A program made the position numbers and the translations under genes. Positions 1 through 6,938 of a stretch of 57,761 nt of DNA are shown here, piece by piece. The notes beneath the pieces were generated by a model. That model searched no databases, was not told where the DNA came from, and saw only the letters and a list, made by a program, of their open reading frames with translations. Numbering within the stretch: position 1 is the stretch's first letter; every line of letters starts with the position of its first letter. The stretch spans positions 1 through 57,761 of the forward strand of contig VWVY01000011.1 of assembly GCA_009846685.1 (NCBI GenBank), given 5' to 3'. The DNA comes from Rhizobiales bacterium SYSU XM002. GTDB lineage: Bacteria > Pseudomonadota > Alphaproteobacteria > Rhizobiales > Beijerinckiaceae.

Positions 1-65
1 GCGCCCGCCTCCTGCTCCTTCAGCATCCCGATGATCTGCTCTTCTGAAAAACGTGAGGGCTTCAT
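1..65 (-). CDS. IS3-family transposase OrfA, N-terminal fragment (runs off the window)
   Basis: The ATG is at 63-65 on the minus strand and 21 complete codons are visible before the edge. They begin MKPSRFSEEQIIGMLKEQEA, the N-terminus typical of IS3-family OrfA (IS407-like group), whose helix-turn-helix binds the element's ends. The gene is not broken; it is cut by the end of the contig, and the rest of orfA and orfB should lie to the left. A GGAG-type ribosome site sits just upstream. Confidence 0.8.
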   Translation of the reverse strand, partial: MKPSRFSEEQIIGMLKEQEAG

Positions 66-126
66 CCGTCGTCTCCTTCGCGACGGACTCTACTCATTCC
101 TGGAGGAAGTTCAGGGTCTCAGGTCA
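1..126 (-). mobile_element. IS3-family insertion sequence, left end (truncated by window edge)
   Basis: The terminal sequence, read from 126 inwards, begins TGACCTGAGACCCTGAAC and is followed by the start of an orfA gene. This is the organisation of the left end of an IS3-family element. The whole 126 bp recurs, reverse-complemented and without a mismatch, at the other end of the window (57636-57761). The body of the element lies outside the window. Confidence 0.85.
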
Positions 127-220
127 CTTGCTCACCGAGGTAACGCGGCGCGTGAGCAAGGCGCTCCGCATCCAGAAGGGGCGAGGGGCGGTGCGTGGCG
201 GCCTAGATAAGGCGCGGCGG

Positions 221-249
221 ACGGTGTGGGAGCGTGCCTCCCACACCGT
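221..249. terminator. Perfect 12-bp stem-loop downstream of the KilA-N gene
   Basis: ACGGTGTGGGAG (221-232) and its exact complement (238-249) flank a 5-nt loop. It sits 9 bp past the end of the minus-strand KilA-N gene. No strong T-run follows on the minus strand, and only TTTAGCTTGTTT on the plus strand. It may therefore be a weak terminator or an element-boundary hairpin. Confidence 0.45.
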
Positions 250-258
250 TTAGCTTGT

Positions 259-1092
259 TTACGCTGCTTTTGTAGCGCTCGACAAAAGGCGGGGTAGATA
301 CTCTAGTGCCACGCTGTCACGACCCTTGAAGTACTCTACCGATCGATGAGGCATCCACTCTTCCCGGAAATGCTTCCGCCACGATGGAAGAAGAGCTTCG
401 GGGTATGCTTTTGCTCGGACCCGCCGACCGTCTTCGTAAACGTGCCAATAGGTCGGCAGCGCATCAGTATCAATCCCCGCAATGTCTCTGAGCCATTTGC
501 AGAACATCTTGCCGTGGGAAATATCGGGGACCATGCGCTCCGGGAGCGTGTATCCCATAATTTCCATTGGTGCGATCAGGGCCTGAGTCATCTCGGTGAG
601 GATGGAGAAGTGCCCTACCGGAAGATTACCCTGGTTCGCCACGTAACGCCGAAGGTGATACGGCACACTGGAACCAGAGGGCTGTCCAGCTTTGGACATC
701 CATTCGTACACCCACTGGCTCACCTTGACGGCAAATTTGGGTGAGAGCCATTGAGCCAAATGGATAGCCACTTGGGGATGAACCCACGTTCCCTGATGCG
801 CTGGATCGCCGCCCTTAAAGGACTGAGCTAATTCCGATATCGGAATTCCGATATCGGACGACAACTCTCCTAGAAAGGCTTCGGTACCGGTATTAGAACG
901 ATAGTGGCCCCATAGTTTGCCGGTTGCTTGGCACATCGCTGTGGCATTGATGTAGCCATCCTTTGGGCGCTGATAAATCACAACCCCCTCGGCGTGGTGG
1001 GGGATAAAGTCTAGATGTTGTTGCATAGTTAGGTACTCTTTCTGAGGCCAAGCCTCGGCTGTCCGCATAAAGAAATCTTTATGCGGTGCCAT
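259..1092 (-). CDS. KilA-N domain protein (phage antirepressor-like)
   Basis: This is a 277-aa protein with a KilA-N DNA-binding domain at about residues 35-135. The family hallmarks DGYINATAMCQATGKLW (about 46-62) and WVHPQVAIHLAQWLSPKFAV are visible. KilA-N proteins are common in phages and large DNA viruses as antirepressors or nucleic-acid-binding proteins. The C-terminal 140 residues are not recognised. The ATG at 1092 has a poor ribosome site. The ATG at 1026 (MQQHLDF) has AAGAAAGAG upstream and still includes the whole domain, so the true start is uncertain. The neighbouring transposase and XRE gene suggest a prophage or island remnant. The gene carries a 26-bp perfect palindrome inside its reading frame. 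Confidence 0.75.
   Translation of the reverse strand: MAPHKDFFMRTAEAWPQKEYLTMQQHLDFIPHHAEGVVIYQRPKDGYINATAMCQATGKLWGHYRSNTGTEAFLGELSSDIGIPISELAQSFKGGDPAHQGTWVHPQVAIHLAQWLSPKFAVKVSQWVYEWMSKAGQPSGSSVPYHLRRYVANQGNLPVGHFSILTEMTQALIAPMEIMGYTLPERMVPDISHGKMFCKWLRDIAGIDTDALPTYWHVYEDGRRVRAKAYPEALLPSWRKHFREEWMPHRSVEYFKGRDSVALEYLPRLLSSATKAA
833..858. repeat. 26-bp perfect palindrome inside the KilA-N gene
   Basis: Two CCGATATCGG units joined by AATT, with T and A flanks, form a fully self-complementary 26-mer. It lies in the KilA-N coding frame, where it encodes SSDIGIPIS. Confidence 0.8.
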
Positions 1093-1173
1093 AGAAGGGC
1101 TTGATCTCGGCGGATCTTTGTGTTTATGTCCGCTTCATCAGAGAGACGCCAACCCCTTCGTTGGCAGTTAAAC

Positions 1174-1208
1174 GGGCCGTTTCACCATGAGACGGCCCTA
1201 TTTTTATT
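1174..1208 (+). terminator. Strong rho-independent terminator (plus strand)
   Basis: The arms 1174-1184 and 1188-1198 pair over 11 bp with one G-T wobble and a 3-nt loop, followed by TATTTTTATT. No plus-strand gene precedes it within the island. It lies between the IS1595 transposase and the KilA-N gene and may shield the latter. Its original partner gene is probably lost. Confidence 0.65.
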
Positions 1209-1238
1209 ATAGCATGATTTTAGCCAAAAGTCGAATCC

Positions 1239-2243
1239 GGGTAACGACTTGTTAACCGGCGCGGCCTCGTCGCCAGTACCCCTTCCATGCCTGACTGGTC
1301 GGGTGCGCCAGCGACGAGGCCGCAATCGTCAAGAACTGCTCTCCATTGCTTACCCGCCGATTATCCTCGCGCCACGCCATTTCGGCGGCATAGGCCGCGA
1401 GGTAGCGCCCGGCGATATGATGATGCGTCCCGATCTCCGCGCGGCGAAGGCGCGAGAAGTAGCTTTCCGCCTGATTGGTGCAGGCCCCATCATCCGAATA
1501 AGCCCATTCGTGATTGATGCGCTTGATCTTGAAGAAGGTGTGCAGCGCGTCCCAGTGCGGCGCTTCATCGGCATGAACCACGGCGTTCATGCTCACGCGG
1601 TCAAGGATCGTCGGAACTGAGGCCGCTTCGCTTTTGAACACGAAGGGCAGCGTGCGACCGTTCCGCTCGCGCATGATGACAACCACGCGGCGCTTGCCGG
1701 TTTGATTAATGGCCTTGCGGCGGTCAACGCGGTTCTCTTTGTAGTTGGCCGGGCGGATATGTCCGCCAAAATACGCGCCGTCGATTTCAACCGTGCCTTC
1801 AACTTTCATGTCGTCAATGTCAGCCGCCAGCGCCTCGCGCAGCTTGTGAGCCAGAACGAAGGCCGTCTTGTATTGAACGCCAAGGTCTCGGGAAAGCTGC
1901 AACGCGGCGTAGCCCTTCGCGCCGTTCGCGAAGATCGCAATCGCCAAGAGGTAGTCGCGGATCGAAAGTTTGCGGCTCGCGAAGATGGTGCCGCTCGTCA
2001 CCGAGAACTGATGATTGCACGCTTTGCACTTCCAGAGCTTGCGGGTCTTGAAGCCATAGACGGCTTTGCACGAGCAGCGCGGGCAGACCGGCTCGCCACC
2101 GGTGTCGCACCAACGGATCACGCGGAAGGCGTCATGCGCCTCCTCGTCCGACATGCGCGCAACCTTCGCCAGAGACAGCGAGCGCGAAGCAGAGGAAAGG
2201 AGGAAGTGCTGAGCCATCACCGGTCCAACGGTTTTCGTTGACC
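1239..2243 (-). mobile_element. IS1595-family insertion sequence (ends approximate)
   Basis: The transposase is bracketed by related ends. Reading inward, the left begins GGGTAACGA at 1239 and the right begins GGTCAACGA at 2243, matching at 7 of 9 positions. A second look-alike of the right end occurs at 2273-2289. No 8-bp target duplication is visible: the 8 bases outside each end differ. The limits are therefore provisional, and the copy may be old or recombined. Confidence 0.5.
1252..2217 (-). CDS. IS1595-family transposase
   Basis: This is a 321-aa transposase. An N-terminal zinc ribbon (CPRC...CKAC, about residues 45-68) is followed by a helix-turn-helix segment and an ISXO2-like catalytic domain. 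Visible signatures are VEIDGAYFGGH (first acidic residue), VVHADE, and the late NQAESYFSRLRRAEIG block of the DDE/DDN-E core. The length and domain order match full-length IS1595-family transposases, and no frameshift is evident, so the gene may be active. Translation probably starts at the ATG at 2217; a GTG sits directly in front of it. Confidence 0.88.
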   Translation of the reverse strand: MAQHFLLSSASRSLSLAKVARMSDEEAHDAFRVIRWCDTGGEPVCPRCSCKAVYGFKTRKLWKCKACNHQFSVTSGTIFASRKLSIRDYLLAIAIFANGAKGYAALQLSRDLGVQYKTAFVLAHKLREALAADIDDMKVEGTVEIDGAYFGGHIRPANYKENRVDRRKAINQTGKRRVVVIMRERNGRTLPFVFKSEAASVPTILDRVSMNAVVHADEAPHWDALHTFFKIKRINHEWAYSDDGACTNQAESYFSRLRRAEIGTHHHIAGRYLAAYAAEMAWREDNRRVSNGEQFLTIAASSLAHPTSQAWKGYWRRGRAG

Positions 2244-2289
2244 TCAGTGATATCCGTTAAAAATAGCGACGTCAACGCTTTTCGTTGAT
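2226..2289. promoter_or_regulatory. Two near-identical dyads upstream of the XRE gene
   Basis: CAACGGTTTTCGTTGAC (2226-2242) and CAACGCTTTTCGTTGAT (2273-2289) differ at 2 of 17 positions. Each has CAACG/CGTTG arms around a 5-nt centre, and the copies are 47 bp apart. They lie 37-100 bp before a small XRE-type regulator. They could be operators for that regulator, or duplicated IS1595 ends. Confidence 0.4.
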
Positions 2290-2325
2290 CTTGCGCTTTT
2301 TTGTTTTTCTCGCTAGACGTGACGT

Positions 2326-2559
2326 ATGAGCCCGGAACAGTGCCGCGCCGCCCGAGGGTGGCTTGATCTTTCACAAGACGATCTTGCAGTCGCTGCAAGC
2401 GTTTCCCTTTCGACTGTTCGAGACTTTGAGAAGGGCAGGAGGACGCCAATCCCGGCGACGTTAGCGGCAATGGAAGCTGCGCTTCACGCGAGGGGCGTTG
2501 AGTTTGTGGATAGCGACGGCGCATGGGGGATTTCCTGCGCCAAGCCTACAAAGCAATAG
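2326..2559 (+). CDS. Small XRE-family helix-turn-helix regulator
   Basis: This is a 77-aa protein with a lambda-repressor-like HTH over residues 1-60. LSQDDLAVAASVSLSTVRDFE places the two HTH helices, followed by the usual KGRRTPIPATLAAMEAAL segment. A short hydrophilic tail follows, with no second domain. Single-domain XRE proteins of this size are typical of prophage and plasmid control. The paired dyads upstream are candidate operators. No antitoxin partner or toxin gene is visible beside it. Confidence 0.8.
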   Translation: MSPEQCRAARGWLDLSQDDLAVAASVSLSTVRDFEKGRRTPIPATLAAMEAALHARGVEFVDSDGAWGISCAKPTKQ

Positions 2560-2599
2560 CGCACTAGACGGAATCCGCCGATTCCGTTATGGAAGTAGG

Positions 2600-2669
2600 T
2601 GGAGATGACGGGATTCAAACCCGTGTGCGGCGTCTTGATGAGGGAGCCACGCGCTAATCTGCCATCCCC
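2600..2669 (-). tRNA. Degenerate tRNA-like sequence (no reliable identity)
   Basis: On the minus strand a 7-bp acceptor-like helix (2663-2669 with 2601-2607, one G-U) encloses a perfect 5-bp T stem and a TTTGAAT loop, a one-base variant of TTCGAAT. The 3' end is ACC, not ACCA. The middle 38 nt do not fold into normal D and anticodon arms, and the sequence is about 3 nt short of the standard core. It may be an island-borne atypical tRNA, a tRNA pseudogene or an attachment-site remnant. A CAT triplet is present but not in a credible anticodon loop. Confidence 0.35.
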
Positions 2670-2804
2670 GATGTAGTGCCGATTGCAGGGCTGCTACCTA
2701 GCTTTCTCAGGGCAGATGGTAGCGGCCCTTCCTTTTTCCTCGCCTCAGTTCTGTCGGCTAGCCAGAACGAGACTCAAACTCTCATCTTCATGCAAATTGA
2801 TTGC

Positions 2805-3362
2805 CTACCCATTTTCAGGCTCCGCGCTGGTACCTTGCATTTTTGATAGTAGCTCCGGAATCTGAACCGGTGATAAGTCGTACCGCTCGTCGTCCAGCTT
2901 AACCAGTTTCCGGTGCTGCACGAGATTATGCAGGGTTAGATGGACCGCCCGCCCTCCACCGCCTGGCTCAAAATATCCGGCCTTCTCGGCCAAGTATTTT
3001 AGTTCGTTCTTGTACGTCGGCCCGTTCTGAAAAATCAGGGTCACAAGGTAGTCTGCCAATTCTGCGCTCTTTTGCAGAGGCTGCTCATGTCCGCCAGTCC
3101 GTTCGCTCTCGATCACAATTAGCGAGCGTAGCGCATCAAGTTCGCGCTTGATCCCCGCCATCTCGCTTTGGTGATCGCCCTCAAGCTTCGCCCGCGCCTT
3201 GTCGAACGCGAGCGAACATTCAGCCGCGCGCCTTTCCGCTTCGGCAATCCTTTCTCGTAGATCGGGGCGGATATCGCGCACAGAATCGCTCCTCAGGTCT
3301 AAAATGTTAAGTAATCGATTCCGCGCAATGGTGGAAGTCTCATTGGTTGTCATTTGCGTCAT
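2805..3362 (-). CDS. Hypothetical protein with coiled coil and winged-helix-like C-terminus
   Basis: The protein is not recognised. The frame is open to 3587, but the upstream part is low-complexity and overlaps the plus-strand exported protein. The start is set at the ATG at 3362 (MTQMTTNET), which has AGAGA upstream; 3353 is also possible. The product is 185 aa. Residues about 30-95 are rich in charged heptads, including a predicted coiled coil (RERIAEAERRAAEC). Residues about 105-170 (SAELADYLVTLIFQNGPTYK...LHNLVQHRKLV) resemble a winged-helix fold. Its presence in the island argues for an accessory, possibly DNA-binding, role. Confidence 0.5.
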   Translation of the reverse strand: MTQMTTNETSTIARNRLLNILDLRSDSVRDIRPDLRERIAEAERRAAECSLAFDKARAKLEGDHQSEMAGIKRELDALRSLIVIESERTGGHEQPLQKSAELADYLVTLIFQNGPTYKNELKYLAEKAGYFEPGGGGRAVHLTLHNLVQHRKLVKLDDERYDLSPVQIPELLSKMQGTSAEPENG

Positions 3363-3437
3363 TCTCTGTGGATTATGATAAGATTGATTTGGCCACCGAT
3401 TTCGCGCTTCCTTCTTTCGATCAGTAGAGGGGTTCGC

Positions 3438-3698
3438 ATGTGTGGGATCAGCAGGCGCGGCTTTCTGGCACTCATGATTGGCGCGGCTGTCGCGCTCGCG
3501 ATCAATTCCGATGCCGAAGCGCATCCCGGCGCGTTGAGCCGTAGCGGATGCCACCGCGTTCGTAGGACAGGTGAGCGGCATTGCCATGCTGGCGCGGCAC
3601 GACGAGGCCAGCGACGTAGGTTCGTTGGGTGGGGTGGATCAACACACCGGTTCAGTTCTCGGTATGGCCGGAGGCGTCGACGTAGATGGCGTAGGTGA
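3438..3698 (+). CDS. Small exported protein with HPGAL-GCH-HCH motif
   Basis: The frame encodes 86 aa from the ATG at 3438 (MCGISRRGFL). A Tat- or Sec-type leader (SRRGFLALMIGAAVALA) is followed by HPGALSRSGCHRVRRTGERH and CH. This is the GCH...YHCH signature seen in small periplasmic proteins and in nuclease-associated YHYH-type modules. The C-terminus turns into an Arg run (RRRRRRWRR) that looks unnatural. A neighbouring frame from 3664 reads VDVDGVGEFA to a stop at 3711, so the 3' part may be frameshifted or rebuilt at the island edge. Confidence 0.5.
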   Translation: MCGISRRGFLALMIGAAVALAINSDAEAHPGALSRSGCHRVRRTGERHCHAGAARRGQRRRFVGWGGSTHRFSSRYGRRRRRRWRR

Positions 3699-3710
3699 GT
3701 TTGCTACATA

Positions 3711-4358
3711 ATGCCGCATTTCCGGCTTTCCGCCCTGCGCGAGGTCGGCGGATGGGATGCCTGGAACGTCACGGAGGATGCGGATCTCGGCATCCGCCTC
3801 GCCCGCTGCGGCTGGCGTGTGGAGGATCTCGTTTCCACGACATGGGAGGAAGCGCCCAATACGCTCGCGGCCTGGATGAACCAGCGAACCCGCTGGATGA
3901 AGGGATGGATGCAGAGCACCGGCGTCCACCTCCGCGCGCCCCTGAAGGTGCTGGCGGCATTGGGCCCGTTCCGGACCCTCATCCTCGCGGCGACGGTCTT
4001 CTCGGTGTTGGTCGGTTCGGCGCTCTATCCCCTGTTCCTGCTGGCGATCCTCATGCGGATGATGGATCCGGTTCCCTTAGGTACAGGCAACTATTTGCTG
4101 GCGGTCGGCGATGCCGCGATCATCGTGCTCGTGGCGATCGCCGTTCTCGCCGAGGCGTTACCCGCCCTCATCGCGCTTAAGCGCCGCAAGGCGCTGCATC
4201 TCGCTCCCTTCGTACTGCTCGCACCGGTGACGCACCTCTTAACGTCGTTCGCGACATGGCGGGCAATGATCGAGCTGATCCACCGCCCCTACCACTGGCA
4301 CAAGACCATGCATGGTCAGGCGAAGCACGAAGGCCGTCTCGGCTCGCTCGAAGGCTGA
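3711..4358 (+). pseudogene. Family 2 glycosyltransferase, 5'-truncated remnant
   Basis: The frame encodes 215 aa corresponding to the C-terminal half of a membrane processive GT2. Family similarity starts abruptly at HFRLSALREVGGWDAWNVTE, the acceptor-site region. It continues through the TEDADLG block and the QRTRWMKGW motif (Q..RW type), then two or three transmembrane segments. The nucleotide-binding first half (with its DxD) is missing. Upstream sequence belongs to the accessory region, so the insertion replaced the 5' part. The ATG at 3711 is probably accidental, and there is no ribosome site. It is presumed non-functional, as the donor-binding half is absent. Confidence 0.8.
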
Positions 4359-4362
4359 TCCG

Positions 4363-4530
4363 TCAGAAGCAGAGCGCCCAGGCGGATGCGAGCATTTCCG
4401 CGAAGACGCGCGGTCCATTGAGCCACCAGAACGCTGCGGCAATCGCGAGCAGAGTCGCAACCGCGAGGCCCTGCGCGAGGCGAACGCCGCGCGGCGAGGA
4501 AGCGTCGAGCTTTTCCGGAACCGGGTTCAT
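4363..4530 (-). CDS. Small single-pass membrane protein
   Basis: This is a 55-aa product. An N-terminal hydrophilic stretch (MNPVPEKLDASSPRG) is followed by one hydrophobic segment (LAVATLLAIAAAFWWLNG) and a short tail ending ASAWALCF. The frame stays open upstream through the tRNA-Gly gene, but the ATG at 4530 is preceded by GAGG at a good distance, so this start is preferred. Function is unknown. It is convergent with the glycosyltransferase remnant. Confidence 0.5.
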   Translation of the reverse strand: MNPVPEKLDASSPRGVRLAQGLAVATLLAIAAAFWWLNGPRVFAEMLASAWALCF

Positions 4531-4563
4531 GCACGCCTCGTGGGAAGCCGCAGGTCGACTGTC

Positions 4564-4637
4564 TGGAGCGGGTAGCGGGAATCGAACCCGCGCGTTCAGC
4601 TTGGGAAGCTGACAGGCTACCATTACATCATACCCGC
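4564..4637 (-). tRNA. tRNA-Gly (anticodon TCC)
   Basis: This is a full cloverleaf on the minus strand. A 7-bp acceptor (GCGGGTA with TACCCGC) is followed by a D arm with TAATGGTAG, an anticodon stem CAGCT/AGCTG around CTTCCCA, and a T arm GCGGG-TTCGATT-CCCGC. The discriminator is T and CCA is encoded. It reads GGA and GGG glycine codons. Confidence 0.95.
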
Positions 4638-4688
4638 GCGGGGCGACTTAAGCCCAATTTTTCGCGCCGATGCAAGCGCGATCCGCCG

Positions 4689-5786
4689 TCAGGCGCGGAA
4701 ATGCTTCGAGAGCTTCAGTCCCTGCGCCTGATAGTTCGACGACAGTCCGGCGCCGTAAAGAACGCGTGGCACTTCTGCCATCCGTTCGTAGATCAGCCGG
4801 CCGACGACCTGTCCGTCCTCGATGATGAATGGCACATCGCGCGAACGAACCTCCAGCACGCCGCGCGCGCCTGCCCCGCCGGCAGCGGCATGACCGAAGC
4901 CGGGATCGAAGAACCCTGCGTAGTGGACGCGGAACTCACCCATCATCGGATCGAAAGGCACCATCTCGGCGGCATGGTCCGGCGGGACATGCACCGCCTC
5001 CTTCGAGGCGAGGATATAGAACTCGTTGGGATCGAGCACCATCTCGCGCCGGCCTGTGAGATGGATCGGCTCCCAGAATTCCGCAAGCGGATAGCCGCCC
5101 ACGCGATCGACATCGACCACGCCGGTGTGCCGCTTGCCGCGATACCCCACGAGTCCCTTGTCATCGAACCCCGAGAGGTCGACCGAGAAGGTAATCCCGT
5201 CCTGAATAAGGGCTTCCTCGCGGTCGACAAGGCGGGTGCGGGCATGAAGCGCGCGCAGGGCAGCATCGTCGATGCGCGGCTGACCGCGCCGGAAACGGAT
5301 CTGCGACAGACGGCTGCCGCGCCGCACGAGAACGGGGAAGGTGCGCGGCGAAATCTCGGCATAGACGGGGCCGCGATACCCGGCCGGCACAGTGTCGAAA
5401 GCACTGGCGCCGTCAACGATGACGCGCGTGAAGACGTCAAGACGCCCGGTGGAACTCTTCGGGTTGGCAGAAGCGGCGATATCTTCGGGGAGCGCCAGCC
5501 CCTCCTGAACCTCGGCGAGATAGACGCAGCCGGTTTCGAGAACCGCCCCGTTCTCAAGATCGATCTCGTGCAGCGAATAGGCGGCAATCCGATCCATCAC
5601 CTGCCCATCCTTGCCCGGCAGGAAGCTCGCACGCATCCGCCAGCAGCGCTTTCCCAAGCGCAGATCGAGGCTTGCCGGCTGGATCTGGCCCTTGGCGAGA
5701 GGCTGCGCCACCGTGACGCTCCCGGCCGCCACGAGACCTTCGATCATCGCATCGGAAAAAATGCCGTCCGCAGGTACAGAACTCAA
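4689..5786 (-). CDS. dcd: 2'-deoxycytidine 5'-triphosphate deaminase (long DCD-type)
   Basis: The 365-aa protein is of the long dCTP-deaminase family found in alphaproteobacteria, a tandem arrangement of two dUTPase-like halves. It deaminates dCTP to dUTP, feeding thymidylate synthesis in the cytosol. Visible blocks are IQPASLDLRLG (about 35-45), NPKSSTGRLDVFTRVI (about 108-123), and the second-half repeats YRGPVYAEISPRTFPVLVR and EFYILASKEAVHVP. The start is a TTG at 5786 preceded by GAGGGTTGGGAA. Internal ATGs would remove the N-terminal strand. It diverges from apaG. Confidence 0.85.
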   Translation of the reverse strand: MSSVPADGIFSDAMIEGLVAAGSVTVAQPLAKGQIQPASLDLRLGKRCWRMRASFLPGKDGQVMDRIAAYSLHEIDLENGAVLETGCVYLAEVQEGLALPEDIAASANPKSSTGRLDVFTRVIVDGASAFDTVPAGYRGPVYAEISPRTFPVLVRRGSRLSQIRFRRGQPRIDDAALRALHARTRLVDREEALIQDGITFSVDLSGFDDKGLVGYRGKRHTGVVDVDRVGGYPLAEFWEPIHLTGRREMVLDPNEFYILASKEAVHVPPDHAAEMVPFDPMMGEFRVHYAGFFDPGFGHAAAGGAGARGVLEVRSRDVPFIIEDGQVVGRLIYERMAEVPRVLYGAGLSSNYQAQGLKLSKHFRA

Positions 5787-5960
5787 TTCCCAACCCTCTC
5801 AGCCTCACCCGATCGCTACAGGAGGGGGGCTGCACTGGCAACTCTCGGCCGGCGCAACACCCTGATTGCCCCCGGCTTTTTGCACGGCTCACAGCGATTG
5901 ACGCGCGACTGACATGGCGGCATCGTAAAAGAAAACAAAGAACAACGGGTGGAAACGTCC

Positions 5961-6353
5961 ATGTACCGGGCAGTGACCGAGGGCATCGAGGTGACCGTCG
6001 AGCCAAACTACGCGGCCGAACGCTCCTCGCCAGCCGACAACCAGCACTTCTGGGTCTATTCTGTCGAGATCCGCAATCTCTCGCCGGACACGGTCCAGCT
6101 GCGCTCCCGCCGCTGGCAAATCGCCGATGGCAACGGCAAGATTCAGCATGTCAACGGGCTCGGGGTCGTCGGCGAGCAGCCGATCCTGCGGCCTGGCGAG
6201 ATCTATCGCTATTCCTCCGGCTGCCCGCTCGATGCCGATCACGGCATAATGGCGGGGCAGTATGAAATGGTCGCCGCGGACGGGCGGCGGTTCGATGTCG
6301 AAATTCCCGCGTTCTCGCTGGACATGCCGTCGAGGTTGCGGGCGATCAACTGA
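5961..6353 (+). CDS. apaG: ApaG domain protein
   Basis: The 130-aa protein is of the ApaG family, a single immunoglobulin-like beta-sandwich. ApaG is linked genetically to cation (Co/Mg) homeostasis, and its biochemical role is not settled. The family core VEIRNLSPDTVQLRSRRW followed by IADGNG and the GxCxL-type PLDADHGIMAGQYEMV region are present. The ATG at 5961 has GGTGGA at a suitable distance. A GTG at 5949 would add four residues. The stop overlaps the next start as TGATG, so the SGNH gene is probably translationally coupled. Confidence 0.85.
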   Translation: MYRAVTEGIEVTVEPNYAAERSSPADNQHFWVYSVEIRNLSPDTVQLRSRRWQIADGNGKIQHVNGLGVVGEQPILRPGEIYRYSSGCPLDADHGIMAGQYEMVAADGRRFDVEIPAFSLDMPSRLRAIN

Positions 6354-6913
6354 TGGGGGCAAAAATGCCGATGCGCTTCGACCGCCGACAGATCCTGATA
6401 TCGGGTTTTCTGCTGACGCTATGTGCCTCTGCGAGCGCGCAGCCAGGCGGGAACCTCGTCGTGGCGCTCGGTGCCTCCAACACAGAAGGTAGAGGTCGCG
6501 GACGAACAAACGGCGGCGTAAACCGGCCACAGGCGTTTCCCGCGCAGCTTGAGGCCATGCTGAGGGCGCAGGGTATCCGCGCCACTGTCCGCAATGCCGG
6601 CATCGCCGGTGACACGACCGGCGGCATGCTCGCGCGGCTCGACCGTGCCGTGCCGAAAGGCACGAAGGTGGTGATCCTGCAACCCGGCGGAAACGATGCT
6701 CGCCGCGGGATCGACGAGGGAACCGCCGCTGCCAATGTTGCCGAAATCCGCCGCCGTCTCGAAGCGCGCGGCGTCACCGTGATCATGCTCGAGGCGCTCG
6801 GTCGCATCGGCGGGCGGGAGAACCGCGATCCGGATGGTCAGCATTTCAACGCGGAGGGACACCGCAACTTTGCAGCCTGGCTTCTCCCCTCGGTCATGGC
6901 GGCATTGCGTTGA
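6353..6913 (+). CDS. Exported SGNH/GDSL-family hydrolase
   Basis: This is a 186-aa esterase- or thioesterase-like protein. After RRQILISGFLLTLCASASAQ (a cleavable leader) come the SGNH blocks. Block I is VVALGASNTEGRG (nucleophile Ser), followed by the block II glycine region NAGIAGDTTGGM. Block III is GGND, and block V is DGQHFNAEGH, which supplies Asp and His. The layout resembles the TesA-type lysophospholipase/acyl-CoA thioesterase I, acting in the periplasm. Substrate cannot be told from sequence. Its start shares bases with the apaG stop. Confidence 0.8.
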   Translation: MGAKMPMRFDRRQILISGFLLTLCASASAQPGGNLVVALGASNTEGRGRGRTNGGVNRPQAFPAQLEAMLRAQGIRATVRNAGIAGDTTGGMLARLDRAVPKGTKVVILQPGGNDARRGIDEGTAAANVAEIRRRLEARGVTVIMLEALGRIGGRENRDPDGQHFNAEGHRNFAAWLLPSVMAALR

Positions 6914-6938
6914 AACGCCCCGGCAGCCATCGCGGATC

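Noticed and set aside
2757-2817. Second tRNA-like sequence as a real tRNA gene
   Set aside because: Only the acceptor (six of seven pairs) and a weak T-arm hairpin fit. It is about 12 nt short, with no usable anticodon arm, so it is mentioned only as a finding.
3363-3587. N-terminal extension of the minus-strand hypothetical protein
   Set aside because: It is open by chance, hydrophilic and low-complexity. It overlaps a better-supported exported protein on the other strand, and a good start lies at 3362.
4701-5912. 403-codon plus-strand frame opposite the dCTP deaminase
   Set aside because: The minus-strand protein has clear family motifs, and the plus-strand frame shows only composition typical of antisense frames.
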